Part shown: positions 17,272 to 27,486 of the stretch, one piece after another
How positions within the stretch are numbered: the stretch's first letter is position 1
Layout of the letters: every line of letters begins with the position of its first letter
Source: Acidovorax sp. FHTAMBA
GTDB taxonomy: Bacteria > Pseudomonadota > Gammaproteobacteria > Burkholderiales > Burkholderiaceae_C
NCBI RefSeq assembly: GCF_038958875.1
Contig: NZ_CP152407.1
Span: 3,107,501 to 3,171,500 of the forward strand
Length of the DNA stretch: 64,000 bases
Direction of reading: 5' to 3'
Notes under the pieces: generated by a model
Databases searched by the model: none
The model's input: only the letters and a program-made list of their open reading frames with translations
What the model was told of the DNA's origin: nothing
Program-made: the position numbers and the translations under genes

Positions 17272-18663
17272 TCAATCGGATGCAATGGTGGCCGAGCGCG
17301 CCGCTACAAACGCATGGGCCGCCGCATCGTGCAGCGTGTGTCGGCCGCCCGTGATGCGCCGCTGCCCCGCCACCCACACGCTGTCGATGGCCGAGGTGCG
17401 GTGGCTGCCAAACACATGGGCCGACAGCATGCTATGCGCAGGCAAATCGCGCAGCGCCACGTGCCGCGCATCCAGCGCCACCAGGTCGGCCTGCTGGCCG
17501 ACCACCAGGCCTGCCAGCCCACCCATGGCGCGGCCTGCGGCCTGCGCCCCGCCCTGCACGGCCTGCAAGGTCATGGCGGTGGCCACCTCGGGTTGCGCTG
17601 CGGCGGCCAGCACATTGCGCTGGCGCAGCGACAGGCGCTGGCCGTACTCGAGCATCAGCAATTCCTCTGCCGCATTCACGCAGGCATGGCTGTCCGAGCC
17701 CACGCCCCAGCGCCCGCCGTGCTGCAGCCACAGCGGCATGTCGAAGATGCCGTCACCCAGGTTGGCCTCGGTAGTGGGGCAGATGCCCGCCACGGCGCCC
17801 GTGCGCGCTGCGTCCTGGTACTCCTGCGGGGTCATGTGCGTGGCGTGCACCAGGCACCAGCGCTCGTCCACGGGTGCGTGCTCCAGCAGCCACTGCACCG
17901 GGCGCTGGCCGCTCCAGGCCACACAATCCTGAACCTCCTGCGTCTGCTCGGCAATGTGGATGTGGATGGGCGCCTGCGCGTTGAGCGCCGTGAGGCCCTG
18001 CACGGCAGCCGCCAGGCTGCCGGGCGGCACCGCGCGCAATGAGTGCGGTGCGAGGCCCAAAACGGCCCCTTGCGCTTGAGCAGCGGGCGCAAGGCGCTCC
18101 AATAATGAGAGCACGTTGTCGGTGCTGCGAATGAAGCGTGCCTGGTCCGCACGCGGTGGCTTGGCGCCAAAGCCGCTCGTCTGGTACAGCACCGGCAGCA
18201 GCGTGATGCCAATGCCCGCACGTTGCGCTGCACGCAGCAGGGCCAGCGACAGCGTGGCGTCATCGGCATAGGGCGTGCCATCCTGGTCATGGTGCACGTA
18301 GTGGAACTCGCACACGCTGGTGTAGCCCGCCTCCAGCATCTCCACGTACAGCCAGGTGGCAATGGCCTCCAGCGACTCGGGCGTGATGCGCGCGGCAAAG
18401 CGGTACATCAGGTTGCGCCAGCTCCAGAAGCTGTCCTGGCTTTCACCCCGGTATTCGGTCAGGCCCGCAAACGCGCGCTGAAAGGCGTGCGAGTGCAGGT
18501 TGGGCATGCCGGGCAGCACGGGGCCCGGGGCCACGGCGGCACCGGCGGGCTGAGCGTTAGGCGTGACGGCAGTGATGCGCCCTGCCCCATCCCAGGTGAT
18601 CAGCACATTGCGCGCCCAGCCCGTGGGCAGCAAAGCATCTGTGGCGAACAGCTGTTGCGTCAT
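17272..18663 (-). CDS. hutF: Formimidoylglutamate deiminase HutF
   Basis: Hydrolyses N-formimidoyl-L-glutamate to N-formylglutamate and ammonia. A 463-residue amidohydrolase with metal ligands in NLHSHAF, HIHIAEQTQEV and the GSDSHACVN loop. Its start overlaps the hutI stop by four bases (ATGA), so the two are coupled. Residues about 190-213 (around 18030-18110) read through a stretch with arms cttgcgc/gcgcaag that resembles the dispersed palindromic repeat in the sense orientation. It pairs with HutG downstream. Confidence 0.94.
   Translation of the reverse strand: MTQQLFATDALLPTGWARNVLITWDGAGRITAVTPNAQPAGAAVAPGPVLPGMPNLHSHAFQRAFAGLTEYRGESQDSFWSWRNLMYRFAARITPESLEAIATWLYVEMLEAGYTSVCEFHYVHHDQDGTPYADDATLSLALLRAAQRAGIGITLLPVLYQTSGFGAKPPRADQARFIRSTDNVLSLLERLAPAAQAQGAVLGLAPHSLRAVPPGSLAAAVQGLTALNAQAPIHIHIAEQTQEVQDCVAWSGQRPVQWLLEHAPVDERWCLVHATHMTPQEYQDAARTGAVAGICPTTEANLGDGIFDMPLWLQHGGRWGVGSDSHACVNAAEELLMLEYGQRLSLRQRNVLAAAAQPEVATAMTLQAVQGGAQAAGRAMGGLAGLVVGQQADLVALDARHVALRDLPAHSMLSAHVFGSHRTSAIDSVWVAGQRRITGGRHTLHDAAAHAFVAARSATIASD
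18040..18110 (-). repeat. Possible dispersed palindromic repeat inside hutF
   Basis: Arms cttgcgc (18069-18075) and gcgcaag (18087-18093) with a 5' flank like attattgg and a 3' flank like ggggccgttttgg when read on the minus strand. The best match is the intergenic copy at 55396-55442. It is read in frame by hutF. The similarity is judged by eye only. Confidence 0.3.
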
Positions 18664-19916
18664 GGCATGACTCCGTGAATGCGCCCTTGCCGCACGATGG
18701 TGCAGGTGGGCTTATGGCCCAGCCAGTAGGCCAGCTCGGCCGCCTCGCCCACCGGCCACAGCACAAAGTTGGCGGGCCTCCCGGATGCGAGAAGGCCGTG
18801 GGTGCTTTGCAGGCCCAGCGCGCGCGCAGCGTGGGTGGTAATGCCTGCCAGCGCCTCGGGCACCGTCAGGCGGAACAGCGTGCAGGCCATGTTGACCATG
18901 AGCAGCAGGCTGAGTGCGGGCGAGGTGCCGGGGTTGTGGTCGGTAGAGACGGCCATGGGCACGCCCGCTGCGCGCAGTGCCGCGATGGGCGGCAGGTGCG
19001 TATCGCGCAGCGTGTAGTAGGCGCCGGGCAGCAGCACGGCCACGGTGCCTGAAGCCTTCATCGCAGCGATGCCGTCGGCCGACAGGTGCTCGATGTGGTC
19101 GCACGACAGCGCGCCATAGCGCGCGGCCAGCGCCGCCCCCCCCATGTCGGACAGCTGCTCCGCATGCAGTTTGACGGGGATGCCCAGCTTTTGTGCAGCC
19201 TGGAACACCTGCTCGGTCTCCGCCAGCGTGAAGGCAATGCGTTCGCAGAACACGTCCACGGCATCGACCAGGCCTTCGGCCGCCAGCGCAGGCAGCATGT
19301 CGTTGCAGACGAGGTCGGTGTAGTCCTGACTACCGCCAGGTTTGCCCACGTATTCGGGCGGCAGCGCATGCGCGCCGAGGAAGGTGGTGCGCACCGTCAC
19401 GCCAAAGGCCTCGCCCAGGCGGCGGGCCACGCGCAGCTGCTTGCGTTCGTGCTCCAGCGCCAGGCCGTAACCCGACTTGATCTCGATGGCGCACACGCCT
19501 TCGTCCAGCAGCGCCTGCAGGCGCGGCGCAGCCAGCGCGAAGAGTTCGTCTTCACTGGCCTCGCGCGTGGCGCGCACCGACGACACGATGCCCCCGCCCG
19601 CCTTGGCCACCTCTTCATACGTGGCGCCTGCGAGTCGCATCGCAAATTCGTTGGCGCGTTGCCCGCCATAGACCAGGTGCGTGTGGCAATCGACCAGGCC
19701 GGGGGTGACCAGGGTACCGCGGCCATCGTGGCGCGGCAGGCCGGCATAGGCGGCTGGCAGAGAGGATTCGGGCCCTGTCCATTGCACGGCTCCGCCCTGC
19801 ACCACGATGCAGGCGGCATCGCCATCGGCCAGGGGCTGGTCAGGCACCGAGAGTTCGGGCACGAGCCGCACGTCGTACCAGAGGCCGTCGGCGCTGGGGG
19901 CTGTGAATGTTGTCAT
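18660..19916 (-). CDS. hutI: Imidazolonepropionase HutI
   Basis: Third step of histidine degradation: opens 4-imidazolone-5-propionate to N-formimidoyl-L-glutamate. A 418-residue metal-dependent amidohydrolase with VDCHTHLVYGGQR, the IEIKSGYGL segment, the KLHAEQLSD ligand and STDHNPGTSP. It starts at the ATG at 19916 and overlaps hutF by four bases. A copy of the dispersed palindromic repeat lies in the 69-bp gap between it and hutD, interrupting an otherwise tightly packed operon. Confidence 0.95.
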   Translation of the reverse strand: MTTFTAPSADGLWYDVRLVPELSVPDQPLADGDAACIVVQGGAVQWTGPESSLPAAYAGLPRHDGRGTLVTPGLVDCHTHLVYGGQRANEFAMRLAGATYEEVAKAGGGIVSSVRATREASEDELFALAAPRLQALLDEGVCAIEIKSGYGLALEHERKQLRVARRLGEAFGVTVRTTFLGAHALPPEYVGKPGGSQDYTDLVCNDMLPALAAEGLVDAVDVFCERIAFTLAETEQVFQAAQKLGIPVKLHAEQLSDMGGAALAARYGALSCDHIEHLSADGIAAMKASGTVAVLLPGAYYTLRDTHLPPIAALRAAGVPMAVSTDHNPGTSPALSLLLMVNMACTLFRLTVPEALAGITTHAARALGLQSTHGLLASGRPANFVLWPVGEAAELAYWLGHKPTCTIVRQGRIHGVMP

Positions 19917-19930
19917 AATCGCTACATAAT

Positions 19931-19978
19931 TGATAGCTGCTAGCGCTTTACAGATAAGCGCTAGAGGCCAATTTCATT
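19931..19978 (+). repeat. Dispersed palindromic repeat between hutD and hutI
   Basis: Left flank tgatagctg, dyad arms ctagcgct / agcgctag around 19940-19964, right flank aggccaattt. It lies in the plus orientation although the flanking genes run on the minus strand. Confidence 0.75.
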
Positions 19979-19985
19979 CGAATAT

Positions 19986-20585
19986 TCAGGGTGCCCCACG
20001 CTCCAGTGCAACAAAGGCCAGCACGGGGTCTGCGCGGCCCGGATCGCGCACAGGCTGCAGGCGTTGCGGCGCGGCGCCCATCCACCAGGCGCCCTGCCCC
20101 GCAGTCAACACGCGCGCGGCCGCCTCCGCTTGCACCACCTTCCACTGCCCCTGGAGCACCATGCACAACCCGGCCCACGCCGGCGGCGGCTCATTGCGCA
20201 GCACCTGCAATGTGCCCTTGCAGACTCCACGGCGCAGCATGAGGTTGAAATCGGTAGACGTGCCACCCAGCATGGCGCAGTCCACGACCTCATCGCCCGA
20301 AAAGGCAAGCGGCTGCCAGCGCTCGGCCAGCGTGTGCTGCCAGCCGCTGCCGGCCAGATGCACACCATCGCCGTCGAGCAACATGATCTGCCGGTCAACG
20401 CCCGCAAACGCCGAGAACGGCCCCGGCGCCGCAATGGTGGCAACGCTCACACGCCAGCCAAAGCTGTCCATGCCACCGGCTGCAGCAGACGCGGGCGGCC
20501 AGCTGGCCAGCTCGCGGGTACTGCCTCCGCCGTTTCTCCACGGCGTGGCGGGCACAGTGGCGAGGTCGAAAAACTCCAGGGTCAT
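19986..20585 (-). CDS. hutD: HutD family protein
   Basis: A 199-residue cupin-like HutD protein, found in hut operons and proposed to set an upper limit on hut expression, possibly by binding a pathway intermediate. The ATG at 20585 gives MTLEFFDLATVPATPWRNGG, containing the family motif TPWRNGGGSTRE; FGWRVSVATI and SGDEVVDCAMLGG follow. A long upstream in-frame extension is spurious because it runs inside the phyH gene. The start overlaps the phyH stop by four bases, so HutD and PhyH are translationally coupled. Confidence 0.85.
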   Translation of the reverse strand: MTLEFFDLATVPATPWRNGGGSTRELASWPPASAAAGGMDSFGWRVSVATIAAPGPFSAFAGVDRQIMLLDGDGVHLAGSGWQHTLAERWQPLAFSGDEVVDCAMLGGTSTDFNLMLRRGVCKGTLQVLRNEPPPAWAGLCMVLQGQWKVVQAEAAARVLTAGQGAWWMGAAPQRLQPVRDPGRADPVLAFVALERGAP

Positions 20586-21424
20586 ACCAGCACGGGAAAG
20601 AGCGGGTGATTCATTTCGGCCCCCGCCGGCAGCTCGTCGGCCAGGCCTGGAAACTCCGGCGAAGTCTTCCACTGCCGGGGCGCGTGGCGAATATCGTCGC
20701 CCAGAAAGCGCACCGAGAACACGCGTCGGCGGTTCGGCCCCTCCACCCCGCCCGCCGCGTGCAGCGTGAGCATGTGGAAACACACCACGTCACCGGGCTC
20801 GATCTCCCAGCCCACGATGGGGAAGGCGTCGCGGTCGGCCTCGACGTTGGGCAGGTCCTGCAGGCTGCCTTCGGGAAACCACTTGGCCTGGTTGTCCATG
20901 AAGGTGCGTGGCATCAGCCACGGCCCTTTGTGCGAACCGGCCACGAATTCGAGCGTGGCGGCACGGGAGACAGGGTCCACCGGAATCCACATGCTCACGT
21001 TCTGTTTGCCGTCGATGTTGTAGTACGGCTGGTCCTGATGCCAGGGCGTGCGCTGGCGCGTGCCAGGCTCTTTGACCAGCACATGGTCGTGGTACAGCCG
21101 CACGGTGCGGGACTGCATGAGCCGCTGCGCGGCCAGGGCCAGCGGCGTCTCTTGCACAAAGCGGCCAAACTGCGGGATGTCCTGCCAGTTGCAGAAGTCC
21201 TCGAAAAATCGGCCGGGGTCGTCCGGGCGGCTGGCTACCTTGGCGCGCGGGCTGGGCGCGGCCAGGTTGGCGTCGATGCCTGCGCGCAGCAGCGCCACTT
21301 CATCGGGTGTGAGCAGCTGTTTGATGCAGAGTGCGCCATCGCGGTCAAAGCGGGCGATATCGTCCGCCGTCAGGCGCTGCGCAACCCTTTGCTGCAGGGC
21401 TTCTGGTGTGGGAAGCGTCGTCAT
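20582..21424 (-). CDS. Phytanoyl-CoA dioxygenase (PhyH) family enzyme in the hut operon
   Basis: A 280-residue Fe(II)/2-oxoglutarate-dependent oxygenase of the PhyH fold. The metal triad can be placed at His129 and Asp131 (TPWHQDQP) and His222 (LTLHAAGG), with the 2-oxoglutarate-binding Arg in RRRVFSVRF near residue 234. All key residues are present, so it should be active. It lies between hutU (46-bp gap) and hutD (4-bp overlap), and shares the GGAGCCCACC leader before its ATG with hutU. The substrate is unknown; a histidine-pathway or imidazole compound is only an inference from context. Confidence 0.85.
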   Translation of the reverse strand: MTTLPTPEALQQRVAQRLTADDIARFDRDGALCIKQLLTPDEVALLRAGIDANLAAPSPRAKVASRPDDPGRFFEDFCNWQDIPQFGRFVQETPLALAAQRLMQSRTVRLYHDHVLVKEPGTRQRTPWHQDQPYYNIDGKQNVSMWIPVDPVSRAATLEFVAGSHKGPWLMPRTFMDNQAKWFPEGSLQDLPNVEADRDAFPIVGWEIEPGDVVCFHMLTLHAAGGVEGPNRRRVFSVRFLGDDIRHAPRQWKTSPEFPGLADELPAGAEMNHPLFPVLV

Positions 21425-21470
21425 GGTGGGCTCCACTCAACAAGGTCTCTTCAATACAGGTCAGCGCTGA

Positions 21471-23201
<1,731 letters not shown>

Positions 23202-23239
23202 GGTGGGCTCCTGTGAATAGTGGGTGTGCGTGGAAAAAA

Positions 23240-24778
23240 TCAGGCGAAGCTGGGCAGGCATTGCGTGAGCGCTGCGGGCCATGTGGACTGCTGGGCCCAG
23301 GCGCGCATGGCTTCGATGTCGGTGGCAAGGTAACGGTCTTGCTCCAGGTAGGCCACGCGTTGGCGGATGGCAGCGAACTGGTCTTCCACCAAAGGCGATG
23401 ACTTCAACGCGCGGTCAAATTCCATGCCTTGGGCAGCCGCCATGGCCTCGATGCCCACCATCACGGCCGCATTGCGCACCATGTCACCCAGGCGGCGCGC
23501 GCCGTAGGTGGCCATGGAGACATGGTCTTCCTGGTTGGCCGATGTGGGCAGACTGGTCACGCTGCTGGGGTTCGCCAGGCACTGGTTCTCGGCCGCCAGC
23601 GCGGCGGCCGTCACCTGCGCGATCATGAAGCCGGAGTTCACGCCGCTGTCGCGGATCAGGAATGCGGGCAGGCCCGACAGGCCCGGGTCCAGCAACAGCG
23701 ACAGGCGGCGCTCGGAAATGGCGCCGATCTCGGCGACGGCCAACGCAATGATGTCGGCCACAAAGGCCACGGGCTCAGCGTGGAAGTTGCCGCCGGAAAT
23801 CACGTCGCCGTTGTCGAAAACGAGCGGGTTGTCAGAAGCCGCATTCGCCTCGATGGTCAGCACGCGCGCCGCGTGGTGCAGATTGTCCAGGCACGCACCC
23901 ATCACCTGCGGCACGCAGCGGATCGAATAAGGGTCTTGCACGCGGCCGCAGTTGGGGTGCGAGGGGTCGATGGCGCTGCCGTCCAGCAGCGCACGCACGG
24001 CGGCGGCCACGGCGATCTGCCCGGCCTGGCCGCGTGCTTCGTGGATGCGTGCGTCAAACGGCTTGACCGAACCCTTGATGGCTTCCAGCGACAGGCAACC
24101 CGCGACCAGTGCGGCAGCAAACACGCTCTCGGCGCCAAACAAACCGGCCAGCGCGAGCGAGGTGGACACCTGCGTGCCGTTGAGCAGCGCCAGCCCTTCC
24201 TTGGGGCCCAGCACAAAGGGCTGCAGGCCAATGGAGCGCATGGCCTCGGCACCCGACACCACCTTGCCGTCCACCTTGGCCTGCCCTTCGCCGATCAGCA
24301 CACAGGCCAGGTGCGCCAAGGGCGCCAGGTCGCCCGATGCACCCACCGAGCCTTTGGCCGGGATGACAGGAAGCACGTTGGCGTTGGCCAGCGCCAGCAA
24401 CGCATCCACCAGCTCGGGCCGCACGCCCGAGTGGCCGCGCGCCAGGCTCACGGCCTTGGTCGCGAGGATGAGGCGCACCACATCGTCGGGCAGCGCATCG
24501 CCCGTGCCCACGCTGTGCGACAGCACCAAGTTGCGCTGCAGCTCGGCCAGGCGCTCATGGGCGATCTTGGTGCTGGCCAGCTTGCCGAAGCCGGTGTTGA
24601 TGCCGTAAACCACCTGGTCTTCGTCCACGATGCGCTGCACCGTGGCCAGGGACTTCTGCAAACCCGCGCGGGCCGCCGCGTCCAGCACCAGTTGCACGGG
24701 GCCAGCGTGGATGTGGCGCAGCTCGGCCAGCGTGACGCGGCCGGGGTGCAGGGTGATGGGAGATGCGTTCTGTGTCAT
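23240..24778 (-). CDS. hutH: Histidine ammonia-lyase HutH
   Basis: First step: removes ammonia from L-histidine to give urocanate. The 512-residue protein carries the autocatalytic MIO cofactor triad Ala147-Ser148-Gly149 in GSVGASGDLAPLAH and the active-site Tyr58 in YGINTGFG. The ATG at 24778 was chosen; further in-frame sequence upstream runs through the HutC operator. It is the first gene of hutHU-phyH-hutDIFG and has the operator-like palindrome 12 bases before its start. Confidence 0.96.
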   Translation of the reverse strand: MTQNASPITLHPGRVTLAELRHIHAGPVQLVLDAAARAGLQKSLATVQRIVDEDQVVYGINTGFGKLASTKIAHERLAELQRNLVLSHSVGTGDALPDDVVRLILATKAVSLARGHSGVRPELVDALLALANANVLPVIPAKGSVGASGDLAPLAHLACVLIGEGQAKVDGKVVSGAEAMRSIGLQPFVLGPKEGLALLNGTQVSTSLALAGLFGAESVFAAALVAGCLSLEAIKGSVKPFDARIHEARGQAGQIAVAAAVRALLDGSAIDPSHPNCGRVQDPYSIRCVPQVMGACLDNLHHAARVLTIEANAASDNPLVFDNGDVISGGNFHAEPVAFVADIIALAVAEIGAISERRLSLLLDPGLSGLPAFLIRDSGVNSGFMIAQVTAAALAAENQCLANPSSVTSLPTSANQEDHVSMATYGARRLGDMVRNAAVMVGIEAMAAAQGMEFDRALKSSPLVEDQFAAIRQRVAYLEQDRYLATDIEAMRAWAQQSTWPAALTQCLPSFA

Positions 24779-24787
24779 GGCGTTGAT

Positions 24788-24812
24788 CCTGTATATACAA
24801 GTAGGTACAAGC
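24788..24812. promoter_or_regulatory. Probable HutC operator upstream of hutH
   Basis: A perfect TGTATATACA palindrome at 24790-24799 fits the TGTA-N2-TACA pattern reported for HutC repressors. A second, weaker site overlaps it as gtaggtacaag (24801-24811), eleven bases away. The location just upstream of the hutH start suits repression, with urocanate as the usual inducer of this family. Confidence 0.7.
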
Positions 24813-24887
24813 GAAAAATAAACAGCGTTACTTTGTTCTTCAAATCCTGTCAGCCAATCCCGATGCGGGTAGAACTGCCACGGCACC

Positions 24888-24976
24888 CGCGAGAGACACC
24901 GAGCAAGGGCCGCCCCGCAGTGAGGGTGTCGTCCCCCTTGAGGGGGAAGGCGCGAAGCGACTCAGGGGGTGCTTCA
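24888..24976. repeat. Dispersed GC-rich intergenic repeat, copy 1
   Basis: Contains gagcaagggccgcccc, then paired runs ccccct/aggggg around cccccttgaggggg (24931-24944) and aggcgcgaagcgactcaggg. It shares its parts with 42219-42300 and 52345-52470, where they appear in the opposite orientation. It lies between hutC and hutH. Confidence 0.6.
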
Positions 24977-24979
24977 TAT

Positions 24980-25792
24980 TCAACCGGCGACGGGGTTACC
25001 GTCGGCTCGGAAGCGGCTGCCCAGGCGGTAACGGGTGGCGGGGTGCAGGCAGCGCACCACGGTGATCGGTACGCCGCGCGACCAGGTGCGGCGGGTCAGC
25101 AGCAGGCAGGGCTCCTGCGGAGACATCTCCAGCAGCGCGGCCTGCTCGGCGGTGGGCATGACGGCGTCGACCACATGCTCGATCTGGTCGAACGGCACGT
25201 TGCGCACCAGGTATTCGGAGGGCTGCAGCTGCGTGAAGTCCTGCGCGGCAAACTGGGGCACTTGGCGTGGGTTCACGTGGCGGTCTTCCAGCTGCACGGG
25301 CAGGCCGTCTTCGCGGTGGATGCACAGCGAGTGGAACACCGACTCACCCGTGCGCAGGTCCAGCGCGGCGGCCACCTCCAGCGTGGCGGAGGTGCGCTCC
25401 ACCGTCAGCACGTCGCAGCGGTAGTCGTGCCCGCGCTGGCGGATTTCGCTGGCCAAATTGGCTATCTGCAGCAGCGTGGACTGCGGCTTGTCCTCGGCCA
25501 CGAAGCTGCCCACACCGGCCACGCGCACGATGCGGCCCTGCTCCACCAGCTCGCGCAGCGCGCGGTTCACCGTCATGCGCGAGATGCCGAACTGGGTGAC
25601 CAGCTCGTTCTCGGAGGGCAGGCGGTCACCCGCGCGCCAGATGCCTTCCTGGATCTTGCGCGAGATATGGTCCTTGACCTGCTCGTATAGCGCCATGGCC
25701 TGCGCAGGCGCCGCCACGGCCGCCACGGCCTTGGCAGGCGTGGCACTGCGGGGTGCAGTGGCGGCGGTGCGGCGGGAAGGACGGGCGCTCAT
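24980..25792 (-). CDS. hutC: Histidine utilisation repressor HutC (GntR family)
   Basis: A 270-residue GntR/HutC-subfamily repressor. A basic, Ala-rich N-terminal tail (about 30 residues) is followed by the winged helix (about 35-100, with DRLPSENELVTQFGISRMTV) and a UTRA effector domain (about 115-260). Family members bind TGTA-N2-TACA sites and are released by urocanate. Matching sites lie before hutH and before the transporter operon. The gene starts 22 bp after the ABC ATPase gene on the same strand, so hutC is probably the last gene of the transporter operon and autoregulated. Confidence 0.9.
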   Translation of the reverse strand: MSARPSRRTAATAPRSATPAKAVAAVAAPAQAMALYEQVKDHISRKIQEGIWRAGDRLPSENELVTQFGISRMTVNRALRELVEQGRIVRVAGVGSFVAEDKPQSTLLQIANLASEIRQRGHDYRCDVLTVERTSATLEVAAALDLRTGESVFHSLCIHREDGLPVQLEDRHVNPRQVPQFAAQDFTQLQPSEYLVRNVPFDQIEHVVDAVMPTAEQAALLEMSPQEPCLLLTRRTWSRGVPITVVRCLHPATRYRLGSRFRADGNPVAG

Positions 25793-25814
25793 GGTAGGAA
25801 GCAGTCAGTCAGGC

Positions 25815-26594
25815 TCAATGCAGATCCGCAGCCATGGATTCGGCGCGGATCTCCTCCGTCAGGCGCGCCTTGAGGTCCATGAACTCGGGGCTGGTCTTGA
25901 TCGTGTAATGGCGCGGGTGCGGCAAGTCCACCGCCAGCTCGGTCTTGATGCGGCCCGGCCGGGCGCTGAACACGGCCACGCGGTTGGCCATGAAGATGGC
26001 TTCGTCGATGTCGTGGGTCACGAACAGCACCGTCTTGCGCTCGGCCTCCCAGATGCCCAGCAGCAGCTCTTGCATGAGCACGCGGGTCTGGTTGTCGAGC
26101 GCGCCGAAGGGCTCGTCCATCAGCAAGATCTTGGGGTCGTTGGCCAGTGCGCGCGCAATGGCGGTGCGCTGCTGCATGCCACCCGACAGCTGCTTGGGAA
26201 AGTGCTGCTCAAAGCCACGCAGGCCCACCTTGGCGATGAAGTACGCGGCGCGTTCCTTTTGCTGCGCTTCGGGCATGCCGCGCTCGCGCAGGCCGAAGCG
26301 GATGTTCTGCTCGATGGTGAGCCAGGGGAACAGCGTGTAGCTTTGGAACACCATGCCGCGATCGGCACCGGGGCCTTCCACGGGCACCCCATCCAGCAAC
26401 ACGCGGCCGCTGGTGGCGTGGTCCAGCCCCGCGACGATGCGCAGCAGCGTGGACTTGCCGCAGCCCGAGGGGCCGAGGATGGTGACAAAGTCGTTGTCAC
26501 GCACTTCAAAATCGACGGGCAGCAGGGCCTGCGTGCGCTGGCCCTTGTGCCCCTCAAAGGTGCGCGAGACGGCTTGGATGGATACGCTGCTCAT
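25815..26594 (-). CDS. ABC transporter ATPase (nitrate/sulfonate/taurine type) in hut region
   Basis: A 259-residue ATPase of the SsuB/TauB group. Walker A is GPSGCGKST, the signature is LSGGMQQRTAIARAL, Walker B is ILLMDEPFGALD and the switch is FVTHDIDEAIFMANR. The ATG at 26594 begins MSSVSIQAVSRTFEGHKGQ and overlaps the permease stop by four bases. It is followed by hutC after 22 bp. With the permease and binding protein it forms a three-gene uptake system whose place in the HutC-regulated locus suggests import of histidine, urocanate or a related compound. Confidence 0.9.
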   Translation of the reverse strand: MSSVSIQAVSRTFEGHKGQRTQALLPVDFEVRDNDFVTILGPSGCGKSTLLRIVAGLDHATSGRVLLDGVPVEGPGADRGMVFQSYTLFPWLTIEQNIRFGLRERGMPEAQQKERAAYFIAKVGLRGFEQHFPKQLSGGMQQRTAIARALANDPKILLMDEPFGALDNQTRVLMQELLLGIWEAERKTVLFVTHDIDEAIFMANRVAVFSARPGRIKTELAVDLPHPRHYTIKTSPEFMDLKARLTEEIRAESMAADLH

Positions 26595-27430
26595 CGCACA
26601 AAACTCCAGGCAAACAGACGGTGGTTGAGCGCCTTGAAGGCGAAGTCGGACACCAGCCCGATGAGGCCGATGATGATGATGCCGAAGATGATCTGGCCTG
26701 TGTTGAGCAGCGCCTGGCTGTCGGTGATCATGTGGCCAATGCCGGATGACGCGCCGATCAACTCGGCCACGATGATGTACGTCCATGCCCAGCCCAGCAC
26801 CAGACGCAGGGTTTCCGCAATGTCGGGCGCGGCACCCGGTATGAGCACGCGGCGCACGATGCCGGTGGGTGTCGCGCCCAGCGTGTAGGCGGCCTCCACG
26901 AGGTCGCGGCGAGCGTTGCCCACCGTGACGGCCACCATCAGGATGATCTGGAACACCGACCCAATGAAGATGACCAGCAGCTTCTGGAGCTCTCCCAGCC
27001 CCGCCCACAGGATCAGCAGCGGAATGAAGGCCGACGCCGGCAGGTAGCGGCAAAACGAGACAAAGGGCTCCAGAAAAGCCTCGACGCCCTTGTGCGCCCC
27101 CATGGCAATGCCCAGCGGCACCGCCACGATGGCGGCCATGGTGAACCCGCCCACAACGCGCCACACCGTCATGCCGATGTCGTGGAGAAAGCCAAACTCG
27201 GTGAAGAGAAGCCAGCCTTCCTGGACCATGGTGACCGGGCTGGCCAGGAAGGTGGGCGACACAAACCCGCCCAGCGTGAACACGGCCCACGCGGCCACGA
27301 ACAGCACAAAGAACGCCACTCCGAGCACCCATCTTGTGCGCGTGCTCACAGGCTCCAGCGGCCGCAGCCGGCGCCGCGGTAGCGGCACCGACTCGACCAA
27401 CGGGGACTGAGCCCCCAGGGTGCGGTTCAT
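26591..27430 (-). CDS. ABC transporter permease (SsuC/TauC type) in hut region
   Basis: A 279-residue inner-membrane permease of the binding-protein-dependent type, with about six helices. It shows the cytoplasmic EAA-like loop LVEAAYTLGATPTGIVRRVL (about 178-197) that docks the ATPase, and FCRYLPASAFIPLLILWAGLG. The N-terminus (about 1-33) is hydrophilic and basic. It starts 56 bp after the binding-protein gene and overlaps the ATPase by four bases. The family usually serves nitrate, sulfonates or pyrimidine precursors. Confidence 0.9.
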   Translation of the reverse strand: MNRTLGAQSPLVESVPLPRRRLRPLEPVSTRTRWVLGVAFFVLFVAAWAVFTLGGFVSPTFLASPVTMVQEGWLLFTEFGFLHDIGMTVWRVVGGFTMAAIVAVPLGIAMGAHKGVEAFLEPFVSFCRYLPASAFIPLLILWAGLGELQKLLVIFIGSVFQIILMVAVTVGNARRDLVEAAYTLGATPTGIVRRVLIPGAAPDIAETLRLVLGWAWTYIIVAELIGASSGIGHMITDSQALLNTGQIIFGIIIIGLIGLVSDFAFKALNHRLFAWSFVR

Positions 27431-27486
27431 ACGAAGGATCCTCGAAGTGGCGGGTTGGTGAGAGTGGGGCTCCGGCGGTCAGCCGG

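Noticed and set aside
16444..18042. A 532-codon open frame on the plus strand
   Set aside because: Antisense to hutG and hutF, which are fully recognised.
23429..25690. A 753-codon open frame on the plus strand
   Set aside because: Antisense to hutH and hutC, running through the HutC operator and a repeat; no recognisable protein.
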